Positions 18,205 through 27,674 of a stretch of DNA of 64,000 bases are shown here, one piece after another. The notes beneath the pieces were generated by a model. That model was not told where the DNA came from. It saw nothing but the letters and a program-made list of their open reading frames with translations, and made no database searches. Position numbers and translations under genes: made by a program. Each line of letters opens with the position of its first letter. Within the stretch, counting starts at the first letter, position 1. This stretch comes from Butyrivibrio proteoclasticus B316. GTDB taxonomy: Bacteria > Bacillota > Clostridia > Lachnospirales > Lachnospiraceae. The stretch lies in assembly GCF_000145035.1 (NCBI RefSeq), contig NC_014387.1, positions 1,186,276-1,250,275 on the forward strand, read 5' to 3'.

Positions 18205-18471
18205 ATGATCGCAAAAGAGAAAAAGACAGAAGTTATCGAGAAGTTCGCTAGAAAAGCTGGCGATACAGGATCACCAGAGGTTCAGGTTGCTATCCTCACA
18301 GAGAGAATCAAGGAGCTCAATGCTCACCTTGACAAGAACCCTAAGGATCACCACTCAAGAAGAGGTCTTCTTAAGATGGTAGGTCAGAGACGTAGCCTTC
18401 TTGGTTACCTCAAGAAGAAGGATATCGAGGCTTATCGTAAGCTTATCGCTGATCTTGGTCTTAGAAAGTAA
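18205..18471 (+). CDS. rpsO: 30S ribosomal protein S15
   Basis: The 88-residue protein has the full S15 pattern: the N-terminal helix [19 protein letters not shown], the [11 protein letters not shown] helix, [17 protein letters not shown] and [10 protein letters not shown]15 binds the 16S central domain early in 30S assembly. The ATG at 18205 is chosen because AAGGAG lies just upstream and the length equals that of the family; the longer in-frame start at 18112 would add 31 residues foreign to S15. A terminator follows, and pnp is next, as in most Firmicutes. Confidence 0.97.
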   Translation: MIAKEKKTEVIEKFARKAGDTGSPEVQVAILTERIKELNAHLDKNPKDHHSRRGLLKMVGQRRSLLGYLKKKDIEAYRKLIADLGLRK

Positions 18472-18481
18472 TTTTGCAATT

Positions 18482-18524
18482 AAAGGCGGGACTAGGCTGA
18501 TGAGAATCAGCCTGTTCCGCTTTT
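18482..18524 (+). terminator. Intrinsic terminator after rpsO
   Basis: A composite stem is built on AGGCTGAT/ATCAGCCT, extended by GCGGGA/TTCCGC, with a GAGA loop. TTTTA follows at 18521. The stretch 18525-18724 to pnp holds A/T-rich DNA and a GGGGCC/GGCC-containing leader with no clear motif. Confidence 0.8.
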
Positions 18525-18724
18525 ATACATTTATATGATATGAGTGTTCAAAGTTATAATAAAACTTGTGTTTAACATGATTTTTATTATGACCTTGAAA
18601 ACTTAATATCATATAAATAGAACAATAAACATGATTGAACTGCACACGTGCCTGAAGTGGCAATGGGGCCATATTTTTGTCCCCGGCCAGATGATGGATC
18701 ACGGATGAGCAGGAAGGAGACAAA

Positions 18725-20815
18725 ATGGTAAAAACTTATTCAATGGAACTGGCTGGTCGTACACTTAAGGTTGAGATCGGCAAGGTAGGTAAACAGGCAA
18801 ATGGTTGCGCTTTCATGCAGTATGGAGATACAACTGTTCTTTGTACTGCAACAGCAAGCGCTAAGCCAAGAGATGGAATCGATTTCTTCCCTCTTTCAGT
18901 AGAGTATGGTGAGAAATTCTATGCTGTTGGCAAATTCCCTGGCGGATATAATAAGAGAGAGGGCAAGCCTTCTGAGAATGCTATTCTTACAAGCCGTGTT
19001 ATCGATCGTCCTATGAGACCTCTTTTTCCTAAGGACTACAGAAACGACGTAACAATCGAGACAATGGTTATGGCTGTTGATCCTCAGTGCCGCCCTGAGC
19101 TTGTAGCTATGCTCGGCGCATCAGTTTCAGTTTCAATTTCAGATATCCCATTCGATGGCCCATGTGCTATGACACAGATCGGTATGATCGATGGAGAACT
19201 TATCGTTAACCCTACTCAGGAGCAGTGGAACACAGGTGACCTCAAGCTTACAGTTGCATCTGTAGGACAGAAGGTTATCATGATCGAGGCTGGTGCCAAC
19301 GAGATTCCTGAGGAGAAGATGAAGGAAGCTATCTACAAGGCTCACGACGTAAACCTTCAGATCATCGAATTCTTCAAGGGTATCGTTGCTGAGGTTGGTA
19401 AGCCTAAGCACGAATATACAAGCTGTGCAGTTCCTGAAGAACTCTTTGCAGCTATCAAGGAAGTTGTTCCTCCTGAAGAGATGGAGAAGGCTGTATTCAC
19501 AGATGACAAACAGACAAGAGAGGCTAATATTGCCGATATTACAGATAGACTTACAGAGAAGTTTGCAGACAACGAAGAGTGGCTTGCAATCCTCGGAGAG
19601 GCTATTTATCAGTACGAGAAGAAGACTGTACGTAAGATGATCCTCAAGGATCACAAGAGACCTGATGGACGTGAGATCAAGCAGATCAGACCTCTTTCAG
19701 CTGAGGTTGACCTTATCCCAAGAGTACACGGAAGTGCTATGTTCACACGTGGACAGACACAGATCTGTGACGTTGTAACTCTTGCACCTCTTTCAGAGGC
19801 ACAGAAGGTAGAAGGTCTTGATTCTTTTGCAGCAGACAAGAGATACGTACACCAGTACAACTTCCCTGCTTATTCAGTAGGTGAGACTAAGGTTTCAAGA
19901 GGACCTGGACGTAGAGAGATCGGACACGGTGCACTTGCAGAGAGAGCACTTCTTCCTGTTCTTCCTAGCGTTGAGGAGTTCCCATATGCAATCCGCGCAG
20001 TATCAGAGACATTTGAGTCTAACGGATCAACATCTATGGCTTCTACATGTGCATCATGTATGTCACTTATGGCTGCAGGTGTTCCTATTAAGAAGATGGT
20101 TGCAGGTATCAGCTGCGGTCTTGTAACAGGTGATACAGATGACGATTTCGTAGTACTTACAGATATTCAGGGTCTTGAGGACTTCTTCGGAGATATGGAC
20201 TTCAAGGTTACAGGTACTAAGGACGGTATCACAGCTATTCAGATGGATATCAAGATCCATGGTCTTACAAAGCCTATCGTTGAGACAGCTATTGCACAGT
20301 GCCGTGAAGCAAGATTCTTCATCATGGATGAGTGCATGAGCAAGGCTATTGCTGAGCCTCGTAAGGAAGTATCCAAGTACGCTCCTAAGATCGTTTCTAT
20401 CCAGATCGATCCTGAGAAGATTGGCGATGTTGTTGGTCAGAGAGGTAAGACAATCAACGAGATCATCGCTCGTACAGGTGTTAAGATTGATATTACAGAT
20501 GATGGTAAGGTTTCAGTTTGCGGCGAGGATCAGGACAAGATCAATGAGGCTGTAAACATGGTCAACATCATTGTTTCTGATTTTGAGAAAGGCCAGGTAT
20601 TCACAGGTAAGGTTGTAAGCATCAAGGAATTCGGTGCGTTCGTTGAGTTTGCACCTGGCAAAGAGGGTATGGTACACATCAGCAAGATCTCCAGAGAGAG
20701 AATCGAGCACGTTGAGGATGTTCTTACACTTGGCGATACAGTTACAGTTGTTTGCCTTGGCAAGGACAAGATGGGCAGAATCAGCTTCTCTATGAAGGAT
20801 GTAGCTCAAAACTGA
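18725..20815 (+). CDS. pnp: Polyribonucleotide nucleotidyltransferase (PNPase)
   Basis: PNPase is the phosphorolytic 3'-5' exoribonuclease of mRNA turnover. The 696-residue product has the expected order: a first RNase PH domain (KPRDGIDFFPLSVEYGEKFY), a helical linker, a second RNase PH domain (RPDGREIKQIRPLS, FTRGQTQ), a KH domain with IGDVVGQRGKTINEI near 560, and a C-terminal S1 domain (FTGKVVSIKEFGAFVEF). The length is typical. AAGGAG lies upstream of the ATG. The third base of codons is strongly biased, as expected for a highly expressed gene. Confidence 0.97.
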   Translation: MVKTYSMELAGRTLKVEIGKVGKQANGCAFMQYGDTTVLCTATASAKPRDGIDFFPLSVEYGEKFYAVGKFPGGYNKREGKPSENAILTSRVIDRPMRPLFPKDYRNDVTIETMVMAVDPQCRPELVAMLGASVSVSISDIPFDGPCAMTQIGMIDGELIVNPTQEQWNTGDLKLTVASVGQKVIMIEAGANEIPEEKMKEAIYKAHDVNLQIIEFFKGIVAEVGKPKHEYTSCAVPEELFAAIKEVVPPEEMEKAVFTDDKQTREANIADITDRLTEKFADNEEWLAILGEAIYQYEKKTVRKMILKDHKRPDGREIKQIRPLSAEVDLIPRVHGSAMFTRGQTQICDVVTLAPLSEAQKVEGLDSFAADKRYVHQYNFPAYSVGETKVSRGPGRREIGHGALAERALLPVLPSVEEFPYAIRAVSETFESNGSTSMASTCASCMSLMAAGVPIKKMVAGISCGLVTGDTDDDFVVLTDIQGLEDFFGDMDFKVTGTKDGITAIQMDIKIHGLTKPIVETAIAQCREARFFIMDECMSKAIAEPRKEVSKYAPKIVSIQIDPEKIGDVVGQRGKTINEIIARTGVKIDITDDGKVSVCGEDQDKINEAVNMVNIIVSDFEKGQVFTGKVVSIKEFGAFVEFAPGKEGMVHISKISRERIEHVEDVLTLGDTVTVVCLGKDKMGRISFSMKDVAQN

Positions 20816-20874
20816 GCTGTGAAGACTTGACGAGGTACTTTCGAGTCTAGTCTGAACGCCTTCCGGCGAGCGAA

Positions 20875-20971
20875 GCGAGAGCGGAAGTTCCTTGTGAAGA
20901 GACTCTTCTAGCGAGAGCAGAACTTCCTTACGAGAGCGTAAGTTCCTTGCGAGAGTAGAACTTCCTTGGAC
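20875..20971. repeat. Cluster of four 24-bp repeats downstream of pnp
   Basis: Copies of GCGAGAGCAGAACTTCCTTG or close variants lie at 20875-20898, 20911-20934, 20930-20953 and 20949-20971. The core contains the near-palindrome GAAGTTCC/GGAACTTC. A fifth copy is at 38941-38964. The 323-bp gap 20816-21138 holds these repeats and a GGCCGG hairpin. Confidence 0.75.
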
Positions 20972-20996
20972 TATGGAATTATCGAGATATTATTGG

Positions 20997-21022
20997 GGCC
21001 GGCATGTAAACGCATACCGGCC
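20997..21022. other. GC-rich hairpin between pnp and prfC
   Basis: GGCCGGCATG (20997-21006) pairs with CATACCGGCC (21013-21022) with one mismatch and a 6-nt loop. No T-run follows. GGGGCCGGCAT also occurs near 17999, before rpsO. Confidence 0.45.
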
Positions 21023-21138
21023 TCGATTACAGTACATGACTATTTTTGAGTAGGTAGAAGATATGAGAATCCCACATTGAATCTGATACGTATTAAGTGA
21101 ATTATTCAAGACAATACATATCAGAAAGGAATTTAGAA

Positions 21139-22743
21139 ATGAGTAATACAAAAGAAACAATTAATGAGATAAATAAGCGTCGTACCTTTGCTATTATTTC
21201 CCACCCGGATGCTGGTAAGACAACTCTTACAGAGAAGTTCCTTCTGTACGGCGGAGCTATCAATATGGCGGGAAGTGTTAAGGGTAAGGCAACAGCAAGA
21301 CACGCAGTATCCGACTGGATGGAAATCGAGAAGCAGAGAGGTATTTCAGTAACATCTTCTGTTCTGCAGTTTAACTTTGAGGGCTGCTGTATCAATATCC
21401 TTGATACACCTGGACACCAGGATTTCTCAGAGGATACATACCGTACACTTATGGCTGCTGACTCAGCCGTCATGGTAATCGATGCCAGTAAGGGTGTAGA
21501 GGCTCAGACCAGAAAGCTCTTCAAAGTCTGCGCTATGAGCCATATTCCGATTTTTACCTTTATCAACAAGCTTGATAGAGATGCTATGGATACTTTTGAT
21601 CTTCTTGATGACATTGAGAACAATCTCGGTATCGCCACATGCCCTATGAACTGGCCAATCGGTTCCGGTAAGAATTTCAAGGGAATCTATGACAGAAGAG
21701 AAGGACACATTGTTACTTTCTCAGAAACTCAGAAGGGTACCAAAGAGGGAAAAGAGACATTTATAAGCCTTGATGATAAGGCAGCAATTGATGCAGAAGT
21801 TGGACAGGAAGCTTTTGACAAGCTTACAGGTGAGATAGAACTCTTGGATGGAGCAGGCGCTGAGTATGATCTTGATAAGGTTCGTGCAGGCCAGCTTACA
21901 CCTGTATTCTTTGGATCAGCGCTTCAGAACTTTGGTGTAGAGTTGTTCCTCCATCACTTCCTCAAGATGGCAACACCTCCAACAGGACGTACATCATCTG
22001 ATGGAGAGAAGATTGATCCGCTTGAGAGAGATTTTTCTGCTTTTGTATTCAAGATCCAGGCTAATATGAATAAGGCTCATAGAGACAGAATAGCATTTAT
22101 GAGAATATGTTCAGGAAGATATGATGCGGACAAGGAAGTTAAGCATGTTCAGAGCGGCAAGGTGATGAGACTGTCACAGCCACAGCAGCTTATGGCTGAT
22201 GAGCGTAAGATCCTGTCAGAGGCATATGCAGGAGATATCATGGGTGTATTTGATCCCGGTATTTTCTCAATCGGAGATACTGTGTGCATGCCTAAGGATA
22301 CTATCACTTACGAGGGAATCCCTACATTTGCACCTGAGCATTTTGCAAGAGTTCGTCAGGTTGATACCATGAAGCGTAAGCAGTTTGTTAAGGGTATCAC
22401 TCAGATTGCTCAGGAAGGTGCGATTCAGATCTTCCAGGAGTACAACACAGGTCTTGAAGAGATAATTGTAGGCGTAGTAGGTGTTCTTCAGTTTGATGTC
22501 TTGAAATTCAGACTGCAGAGTGAGTACAATGTAGATATCATACTTGAGAACCTTCCATATGAGTACATCAGATGGGTAGATAATGAAGATATCGATATGT
22601 CTACACTTGTTGGAACATCTGACATGAAGAAGATCAAGGATATGCATGACAGACCACTTCTCTTGTTTATTAATGAGTGGAGTGTTGGCATGACAATGGA
22701 TAGAAACAAGGGGCTGGTTCTTTCTGAATTCAAGAAGAACTGA
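21139..22743 (+). CDS. prfC: Peptide chain release factor 3
   Basis: RF3 is the GTPase that recycles RF1 and RF2 from the ribosome after peptide release. The 534-residue product has an N-terminal RRTFAIISHPDAGKTTLTEK with the P-loop at about 21-28. It also has the GHQDFSEDTYRTL switch II motif, NKLDRD, and the C-terminal RF3 domain ending MTMDRNKGLVLSEFKKN. The ATG at 21139 has AAAGGA upstream. An in-frame start at 21097 would add 14 unrelated residues. The gene is probably monocistronic or linked to the lipoprotein gene 55 bp downstream. Confidence 0.95.
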   Translation: MSNTKETINEINKRRTFAIISHPDAGKTTLTEKFLLYGGAINMAGSVKGKATARHAVSDWMEIEKQRGISVTSSVLQFNFEGCCINILDTPGHQDFSEDTYRTLMAADSAVMVIDASKGVEAQTRKLFKVCAMSHIPIFTFINKLDRDAMDTFDLLDDIENNLGIATCPMNWPIGSGKNFKGIYDRREGHIVTFSETQKGTKEGKETFISLDDKAAIDAEVGQEAFDKLTGEIELLDGAGAEYDLDKVRAGQLTPVFFGSALQNFGVELFLHHFLKMATPPTGRTSSDGEKIDPLERDFSAFVFKIQANMNKAHRDRIAFMRICSGRYDADKEVKHVQSGKVMRLSQPQQLMADERKILSEAYAGDIMGVFDPGIFSIGDTVCMPKDTITYEGIPTFAPEHFARVRQVDTMKRKQFVKGITQIAQEGAIQIFQEYNTGLEEIIVGVVGVLQFDVLKFRLQSEYNVDIILENLPYEYIRWVDNEDIDMSTLVGTSDMKKIKDMHDRPLLLFINEWSVGMTMDRNKGLVLSEFKKN

Positions 22744-22798
22744 TTGCTGCCGCAGGTTTCCTGACTCTGGGGCTGCTACAAACTTTGGAGGAATTAAG

Positions 22799-24277
22799 TT
22801 GAAGGGAGAACGTGCTACAAGGAAAATAGCTTTACTTATGATTCTGGGCACATTGCCTGTGACTCTGTCTGGCTGTAAGTATTCAAGCTTTGATGAATAT
22901 CTTGAAGCTCTCGGCATGAAGGATCCACCGTATCATGAGGTGGAGGATATAGCTACCTATGAGGATACGCTTGTTCTTTCACAGGATTCAATTGTCAGTT
23001 CAGATGAAGTGACCACTATATATCAGCCTTCGGAAGAAGACTATGCTTATAGTGTTTCAGACAGTAGTGAGAACGTTATCTTTTTTGACCAGGAATCAGA
23101 AGAACAGGCTCAGTCGGAGCTTGGGTTTGATGCGGACAGTATTTTCAAATCTTCATACAAGCAGTTGACAGAGACTGAGCTTAATGAAGAAATGAAGAAT
23201 GCCAGATTAGAGGCAGGCATTACCCCTGAAAACATTGAGGCGATCAAGAGAGAGCAAAAAGGCTTGTACGCTTTCGACAGACTTACAGGTTCGGGGCAGA
23301 CTCTTTATGCTGAGATTTTAACTATTATTCAGCATCAGGCAGAAAATGTTCTTGTTTCAACTACAAGTGATGAAGCAATAGACCTTGTTTTTGATTATGT
23401 TTGTGCAGACCATCCGGAGCTCTTTTACGTCGATGGCTATAAATATACCAACTATACTATAGACAACACGATTACCAAGATAGGTTTTTCCGGAAGCTAC
23501 ATATATACACCTGAGCAGGTAGCTACCAAACAGGCACAGATCAATCAGGCGGTTAACGAATGTCTTGCTGGCGCGCCATCATCAACGGATGATTACTATG
23601 CCATCAAATATGTTTATGAATACCTGATCAGGAATGTGGAGTATGATCTGGATGCGGAAGACAATCAGAACATTTGCTCCGTATTTATTGGAGGAAAGAG
23701 CGTTTGCAACGGCTATTCCAAGGCCGCACAGCTTCTTCTTAACAAGCTTGGAGTCAAGTGTACGCTGGTCACCGGTACAGTAGATACCAAGAAGGCCAAG
23801 AATATCAGGCATGCATGGAATCTGGTGCTGTGTAACGATGCATATTACTATGTGGATGTTACCTGGGGAGATTCTTCTTATCAGGTAGGCAACGGCGAGA
23901 GCGCAGATGCTACAAGGCTTCCTACAGTTAATTATGATTATCTCAATGTCACAACAGATGAAATATTGAGAAATCATACAATTTCTGATGAGATTTATAT
24001 GCCGGGCTGTACCAGCATGAAGGATAACTATTATGTCAGGGAGGATGAGTACTTTACATCACCTGAACTTGTGCTGGTTGGAGATCTTTTTGACAGAAGA
24101 TATCAGGATGGCAGCTCAAGCGTGGTTATAAAGTGTGCTGATAAGAACGTGTATGATCAGCTCTTCGATCAGCTTGTGACCCAGAGACTGGTATTTGACT
24201 ATTTGCAAGGCGATAATGCTACAGTGTCTTATACAACCTTTGTGGATACATATACAATAATTTTCTGGATAGCTTAG
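22799..24277 (+). CDS. Lipoprotein with transglutaminase-like domain
   Basis: The 492-residue protein starts at TTG with GGAGG eight bases upstream. Residues 1-26 form a lipoprotein signal (ALLMILGTLPVTLSGC, lipidated Cys26). The C-terminal half is a transglutaminase/protease-like core with a complete triad: Cys303 in SVCNGYSKA, His338 in RHAWN, and Asp353 in VDVTWGD. Bacterial members of this superfamily act as cell-surface proteases or cross-linkers, often on envelope or peptidoglycan substrates; the substrate here is unknown. It is anchored on the outer face of the membrane. It sits 55 bp after prfC and has no recognisable partner. Confidence 0.85.
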   Translation: MKGERATRKIALLMILGTLPVTLSGCKYSSFDEYLEALGMKDPPYHEVEDIATYEDTLVLSQDSIVSSDEVTTIYQPSEEDYAYSVSDSSENVIFFDQESEEQAQSELGFDADSIFKSSYKQLTETELNEEMKNARLEAGITPENIEAIKREQKGLYAFDRLTGSGQTLYAEILTIIQHQAENVLVSTTSDEAIDLVFDYVCADHPELFYVDGYKYTNYTIDNTITKIGFSGSYIYTPEQVATKQAQINQAVNECLAGAPSSTDDYYAIKYVYEYLIRNVEYDLDAEDNQNICSVFIGGKSVCNGYSKAAQLLLNKLGVKCTLVTGTVDTKKAKNIRHAWNLVLCNDAYYYVDVTWGDSSYQVGNGESADATRLPTVNYDYLNVTTDEILRNHTISDEIYMPGCTSMKDNYYVREDEYFTSPELVLVGDLFDRRYQDGSSSVVIKCADKNVYDQLFDQLVTQRLVFDYLQGDNATVSYTTFVDTYTIIFWIA

Positions 24278-24296
24278 TGACCGGAAAATGTATATT

Positions 24297-24325
24297 TATA
24301 CTTAATCCTTGGGATATGGTATAAT
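24297..24325 (+). promoter_or_regulatory. Candidate promoter for the Asp23-nusB run
   Basis: A consensus TATAAT at 24320-24325 lies 44 bp before the 24369 start. The -35 region (TATACT at 24297-24302, 17-bp spacer) is weak. Confidence 0.4.
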
Positions 24326-24368
24326 AACTTAGTATGGACTTCGAATAAACTATTTAGGAGTAGATAAT

Positions 24369-24722
24369 ATGGGAAAAGAGTTAGCAGAGATTGGTTCAGT
24401 TAAGATTGCAGATGATGTAGTAGCCAGAATTGCTGTGCTGGCAGCTCTCGAGGTTGATGGCGTATCAGCTATGGCTGGCAACTATACAAGTGATACCCTT
24501 GAGAAGGTAGGACGTAAGAATCTTACCAAGGGAGCCAAGGTTATGGTAAGCGCTTCTGAAGTTAAGGTTGATCTTGCACTTATGATGTCTTATGGGTTTA
24601 ATATTCCTGCTACATGTCAGCAGGCTCAGACTCGTGTCAAGACAACAATCGAGAACATGACAGGACTTGAAGTTACAGACGTTAACATCAGAATCGCAGG
24701 AATCACAATGCCTAAGGCTTGA
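24369..24722 (+). CDS. Asp23/Gls24 family protein (YqhY-like)
   Basis: The 117-residue protein shows the DUF322 pattern: IADDVVARIAVLAALEVDGVSAMAG at the N-terminus, then VKVDLALMMSYGFNIP, and a C-terminal GLEVTDVNIRIAGI. In Firmicutes the member just upstream of nusB is YqhY, which has been linked to control of fatty-acid synthesis. That role is family knowledge and is not shown here. No membrane or signal segment is present. A promoter with a good -10 lies upstream, and nusB follows after 57 bp. Confidence 0.9.
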   Translation: MGKELAEIGSVKIADDVVARIAVLAALEVDGVSAMAGNYTSDTLEKVGRKNLTKGAKVMVSASEVKVDLALMMSYGFNIPATCQQAQTRVKTTIENMTGLEVTDVNIRIAGITMPKA

Positions 24723-24779
24723 ATGAAGGCGTAATAGCATCTTAAACCGGCTAATTAGAATTATAGATTGGAAGATATT

Positions 24780-25181
24780 ATGAACAGAACAGAACTAAGA
24801 GAGCAGATTTTTCAGTTGCTCTTTCGTGTTGAATTCAACAGCAAAGAAGAAATGATGGAGCAGGAAGAACTCTTTACAACAGAAGGTGACCTGGAATTCT
24901 CCAAATCTGATGCAGATTACATCAGAGACAAATATGAGAAGATCGCAGACAAGTTAGAAGAAATAGATAAGGCGATCAATGAGAAAGCTGTAGGTTGGGA
25001 AACAAGCCGAATGGCCAAGGTTGATCTTACCATTATCAGACTTGCAGTTTATGAGATCAAGTTCGATGAAACTGTTCCTACAGGAGTAGCAATAAATGAG
25101 GCTGTTGAGCTTGCCAAGAAATTCGGACAGGATGGCTCACCGGCATTTGTAAACGGAGTGTTAGCTAAATTTGCGCAGTGA
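24780..25181 (+). CDS. nusB: Transcription antitermination factor NusB
   Basis: NusB pairs with S10 (NusE) to promote antitermination on rRNA operons. The 133-residue product is all-helical. It begins with RTELREQIFQLLFRVEF and ends with the family signature VPTGVAINEAVELAKKFG, FVNGVLAKF. The ATG at 24780 with GGAAG upstream is preferred over the in-frame TTG at 24768. Its end overlaps the xseA start by 11 bases, so the two are coupled. Confidence 0.94.
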   Translation: MNRTELREQIFQLLFRVEFNSKEEMMEQEELFTTEGDLEFSKSDADYIRDKYEKIADKLEEIDKAINEKAVGWETSRMAKVDLTIIRLAVYEIKFDETVPTGVAINEAVELAKKFGQDGSPAFVNGVLAKFAQ

Positions 25182-26394
25182 ATATACAGTCACACAGGTT
25201 AATGCATACATCAAGAATATGTTCACGCAGGACTTCCTCCTCAAGGCTATTACAGTCAAGGGGGAAGTGAGTAACTGCAAGTATCACTCGTCCGGTCATA
25301 TCTATTTCACTATCAAGGATGCCGGAGGAGCAATAGCCTGTGTTATGTTCCGCGGTGACAGAGAAAGAGGCGGCCTTAGATTTAATATGCAGGAAGGCCA
25401 GCAGGTTAAAGTTACCGGTAGCATCGATGTATATGAGAGAGACGGCAGATATCAGCTCTATGCCAGACAGATCATGCTGGATGGGGCTGGTGTTCTTTAT
25501 GAGCGCTATGAGGAGCTCAAGAAGAGACTGGCTGAGACTGGCTTGTTTGCAGAAGAGTACAAGCAGCCTATACCCAGATATATACATACTCTCGGCGTTG
25601 TAACAGCCCCGACGGGTGCAGCGGTTCGCGACATAATCAATGTTGCTACCAGGAGAAATCCACATATTCAGATTATTCTTTATCCCGCCATAGTTCAGGG
25701 TGATCAGGCTGCTGAGAGCATTGTTAAGGGCATTGAGGCCCTGGCTCAGAGGCAGGTGGATACGATCATAGTGGGCCGAGGCGGAGGTTCTATAGAAGAT
25801 TTATGGGCGTTCAATGAAGAAATAGTTGCGCAGGCAATTTTTGACTGCCCGATTCCTATAATATCCGCAGTTGGTCATGAGACTGATACTACAATAGCAG
25901 ATTATGTTGCAGACAGGAGAGCACCTACTCCTTCAGCGGCTGCTGAACTTGCGGTTTTTGAATACGCAAGATTTGAGCAGGATATTCAGGACTATGCATA
26001 TTCTCTGCATAAATCCATGGACAGGGCGCTATCTGATCTTAGACAGAGGGAAAAGAGATATCAGGAAACGTTAAGACTTCTCAGTCCTATGGGGAAAGTC
26101 AGAGACAGACTTCTTAGGATAGACCAGTATCAGGACGAACTCCAGCATCTCATGGATCAGAAAATAACAGATGCCCGTCACAGACTTGATATAGATATTG
26201 AGAAATTGAAAGGTTTGTCTCCTCTTGACAGGTTGAAGGGCGGATATTCCTATATATCTGATGATAAAGGCAATAATATACGCAGTATTTCAGGCGTTCA
26301 GCGGGATGATGAGTTGTCTTTATACGTAACTGACGGTGTGATCAGGACCAGAGTAATAGATACTGACAGGATTCAGTATGACAATGACAGATAA
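25171..26394 (+). CDS. xseA: Exodeoxyribonuclease VII large subunit
   Basis: XseA is the catalytic subunit that degrades single-stranded DNA to oligonucleotides. The 407-residue protein has an N-terminal OB-fold (VKGEVSNCKYHSSGHIYFTIKD). The catalytic region contains GVVTAPTGAAVRDI, TIIVGRGGGSIEDLWAFN and SAVGHETD, then RAPTPSAAAE. A coiled-coil C-terminus ends in the LKGGYSYI motif. The start is a TTG inside the end of nusB, with a distant GGAG; no in-frame ATG fits. xseB follows 64 bp downstream. Confidence 0.95.
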   Translation: MRSEYTVTQVNAYIKNMFTQDFLLKAITVKGEVSNCKYHSSGHIYFTIKDAGGAIACVMFRGDRERGGLRFNMQEGQQVKVTGSIDVYERDGRYQLYARQIMLDGAGVLYERYEELKKRLAETGLFAEEYKQPIPRYIHTLGVVTAPTGAAVRDIINVATRRNPHIQIILYPAIVQGDQAAESIVKGIEALAQRQVDTIIVGRGGGSIEDLWAFNEEIVAQAIFDCPIPIISAVGHETDTTIADYVADRRAPTPSAAAELAVFEYARFEQDIQDYAYSLHKSMDRALSDLRQREKRYQETLRLLSPMGKVRDRLLRIDQYQDELQHLMDQKITDARHRLDIDIEKLKGLSPLDRLKGGYSYISDDKGNNIRSISGVQRDDELSLYVTDGVIRTRVIDTDRIQYDNDR

Positions 26395-26458
26395 AGCTAC
26401 ATGTTATTGCAAACTGCATTAGTGATCATAGTTCTACACTCATTATTTGGGAGAAAAA

Positions 26459-26698
26459 ATGGCAGCAAAGAAAAAAGAAGATAATCAGGAAGAAAAAAAG
26501 CTTACTGTTGAAGAAGCTTTTATGCAGATAGAATCCAAGATTCAGGCACTTGACAGTGATGAGATCAGTCTCGAAGATTCTTTCAAAGAGTATCAGGAAG
26601 GGATGAAGCTTCTCAAATACTGTCATGAGGCTATTGAAGAGGTTGAACAGAAGGTTCAGAAGATTGCCGAGGACGGAAGTCTGGAGGAATTTGAATAA
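26459..26698 (+). CDS. xseB: Exodeoxyribonuclease VII small subunit
   Basis: A 79-residue helical protein with the XseB pattern: LTVEEAFMQIESKIQALDSDEISLEDSF, then EYQEGMKLL. XseB subunits coat the large-subunit stalk. The Lys-rich N-terminus (MAAKKKEDN) is common. The ATG at 26459 with GGGAG upstream is used in preference to an in-frame TTG at 26447. The stop is two bases before ispA. Confidence 0.94.
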   Translation: MAAKKKEDNQEEKKLTVEEAFMQIESKIQALDSDEISLEDSFKEYQEGMKLLKYCHEAIEEVEQKVQKIAEDGSLEEFE

Positions 26699-26700
26699 TA

Positions 26701-27642
26701 ATGGGAAATGATTTTAATAAGAGACTTGCTGATAAGGCAGCTCATATTGAAGATATATTGAAAGCTTTTTTGCCAAAGGAAGAGGGCTATGCCAGAACAG
26801 TCATAGAGGCTATGAATTACAGTCTTTTGGCAGGTGGTAAGAGACTTAGGCCGATGATGATACTTGAAGCCTATAAGCTTTTTGCAGGAAATGATGCGGA
26901 TGAGAAAGTAGTTTATCCTTTTATGGCAGCAATGGAGATGATCCATACATATTCTCTTGTACATGATGATCTGCCTGCCATGGATAATGATGAGTACAGA
27001 AGAGGCAGGAAGACTACTCATGCAGTGTATGGAGCAGGAATGGCAACTCTTGCAGGAGACGGACTTCTAAACCTTGCTTACGAGACAGCAATTAACGGAG
27101 CTATGCGAGGCACTACATTATCTGATTATGATGGAGATAACAGTAACAGATATCTGGCTGCACTTGACATTTTGGCAGGGAAAGCCGGCATTTATGGAAT
27201 GGTAGGTGGACAGTGTGCTGATATCTGTGCAGAGAATGCCACAGAAATTCCTGAAGATGAGATGAAGGATACACTTCATTACATCGATGAGAACAAGACC
27301 GGCGCCCTTATCGAGGCGAGTCTTATGATAGGTGCGGTAATTGGTGGTGCTTCTGCCCAGCAGGTTTCCATGATGGAAAAGATTGGCAGCAATGTGGGAA
27401 TTGCCTTCCAGATTCAGGATGACATTCTTGATATTACCAGCACTTCTGAGGTACTTGGTAAACCTATCGGCTCCGATGAGAAAAATGGAAAGAGCACATA
27501 CGTCAGCCTTTATGGAATGGATAATGCCAGGGACAGCGTCAAAAAGTTGTCTGAGGAAGCTACAGATATTCTGGATGGTCTGGGATTTGAGAACAGCTTT
27601 TTACATGAACTGTTTAACTACCTGATCTACAGAGAAAAATAA
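26701..27642 (+). CDS. ispA: Polyprenyl (farnesyl/geranyl) diphosphate synthase
   Basis: It condenses isopentenyl diphosphate with allylic diphosphates. The 313-residue protein has the first Asp-rich motif DDLPAMD at 89-95, with VHDDLPAMDNDEYRRG context. The second, QIQDDILDITST, has Asp240, Asp241 and Asp244. LLAGGKRLRPM near the N-terminus binds substrate. The order xseB-ispA-dxs matches the Firmicute and enterobacterial isoprenoid cluster. Product chain length cannot be fixed from sequence alone; a C15 product is the usual one for this position. Confidence 0.93.
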   Translation: MGNDFNKRLADKAAHIEDILKAFLPKEEGYARTVIEAMNYSLLAGGKRLRPMMILEAYKLFAGNDADEKVVYPFMAAMEMIHTYSLVHDDLPAMDNDEYRRGRKTTHAVYGAGMATLAGDGLLNLAYETAINGAMRGTTLSDYDGDNSNRYLAALDILAGKAGIYGMVGGQCADICAENATEIPEDEMKDTLHYIDENKTGALIEASLMIGAVIGGASAQQVSMMEKIGSNVGIAFQIQDDILDITSTSEVLGKPIGSDEKNGKSTYVSLYGMDNARDSVKKLSEEATDILDGLGFENSFLHELFNYLIYREK

Positions 27643-27674
27643 ATTAATGATATGGCAATGAAAGGAGCGGACAA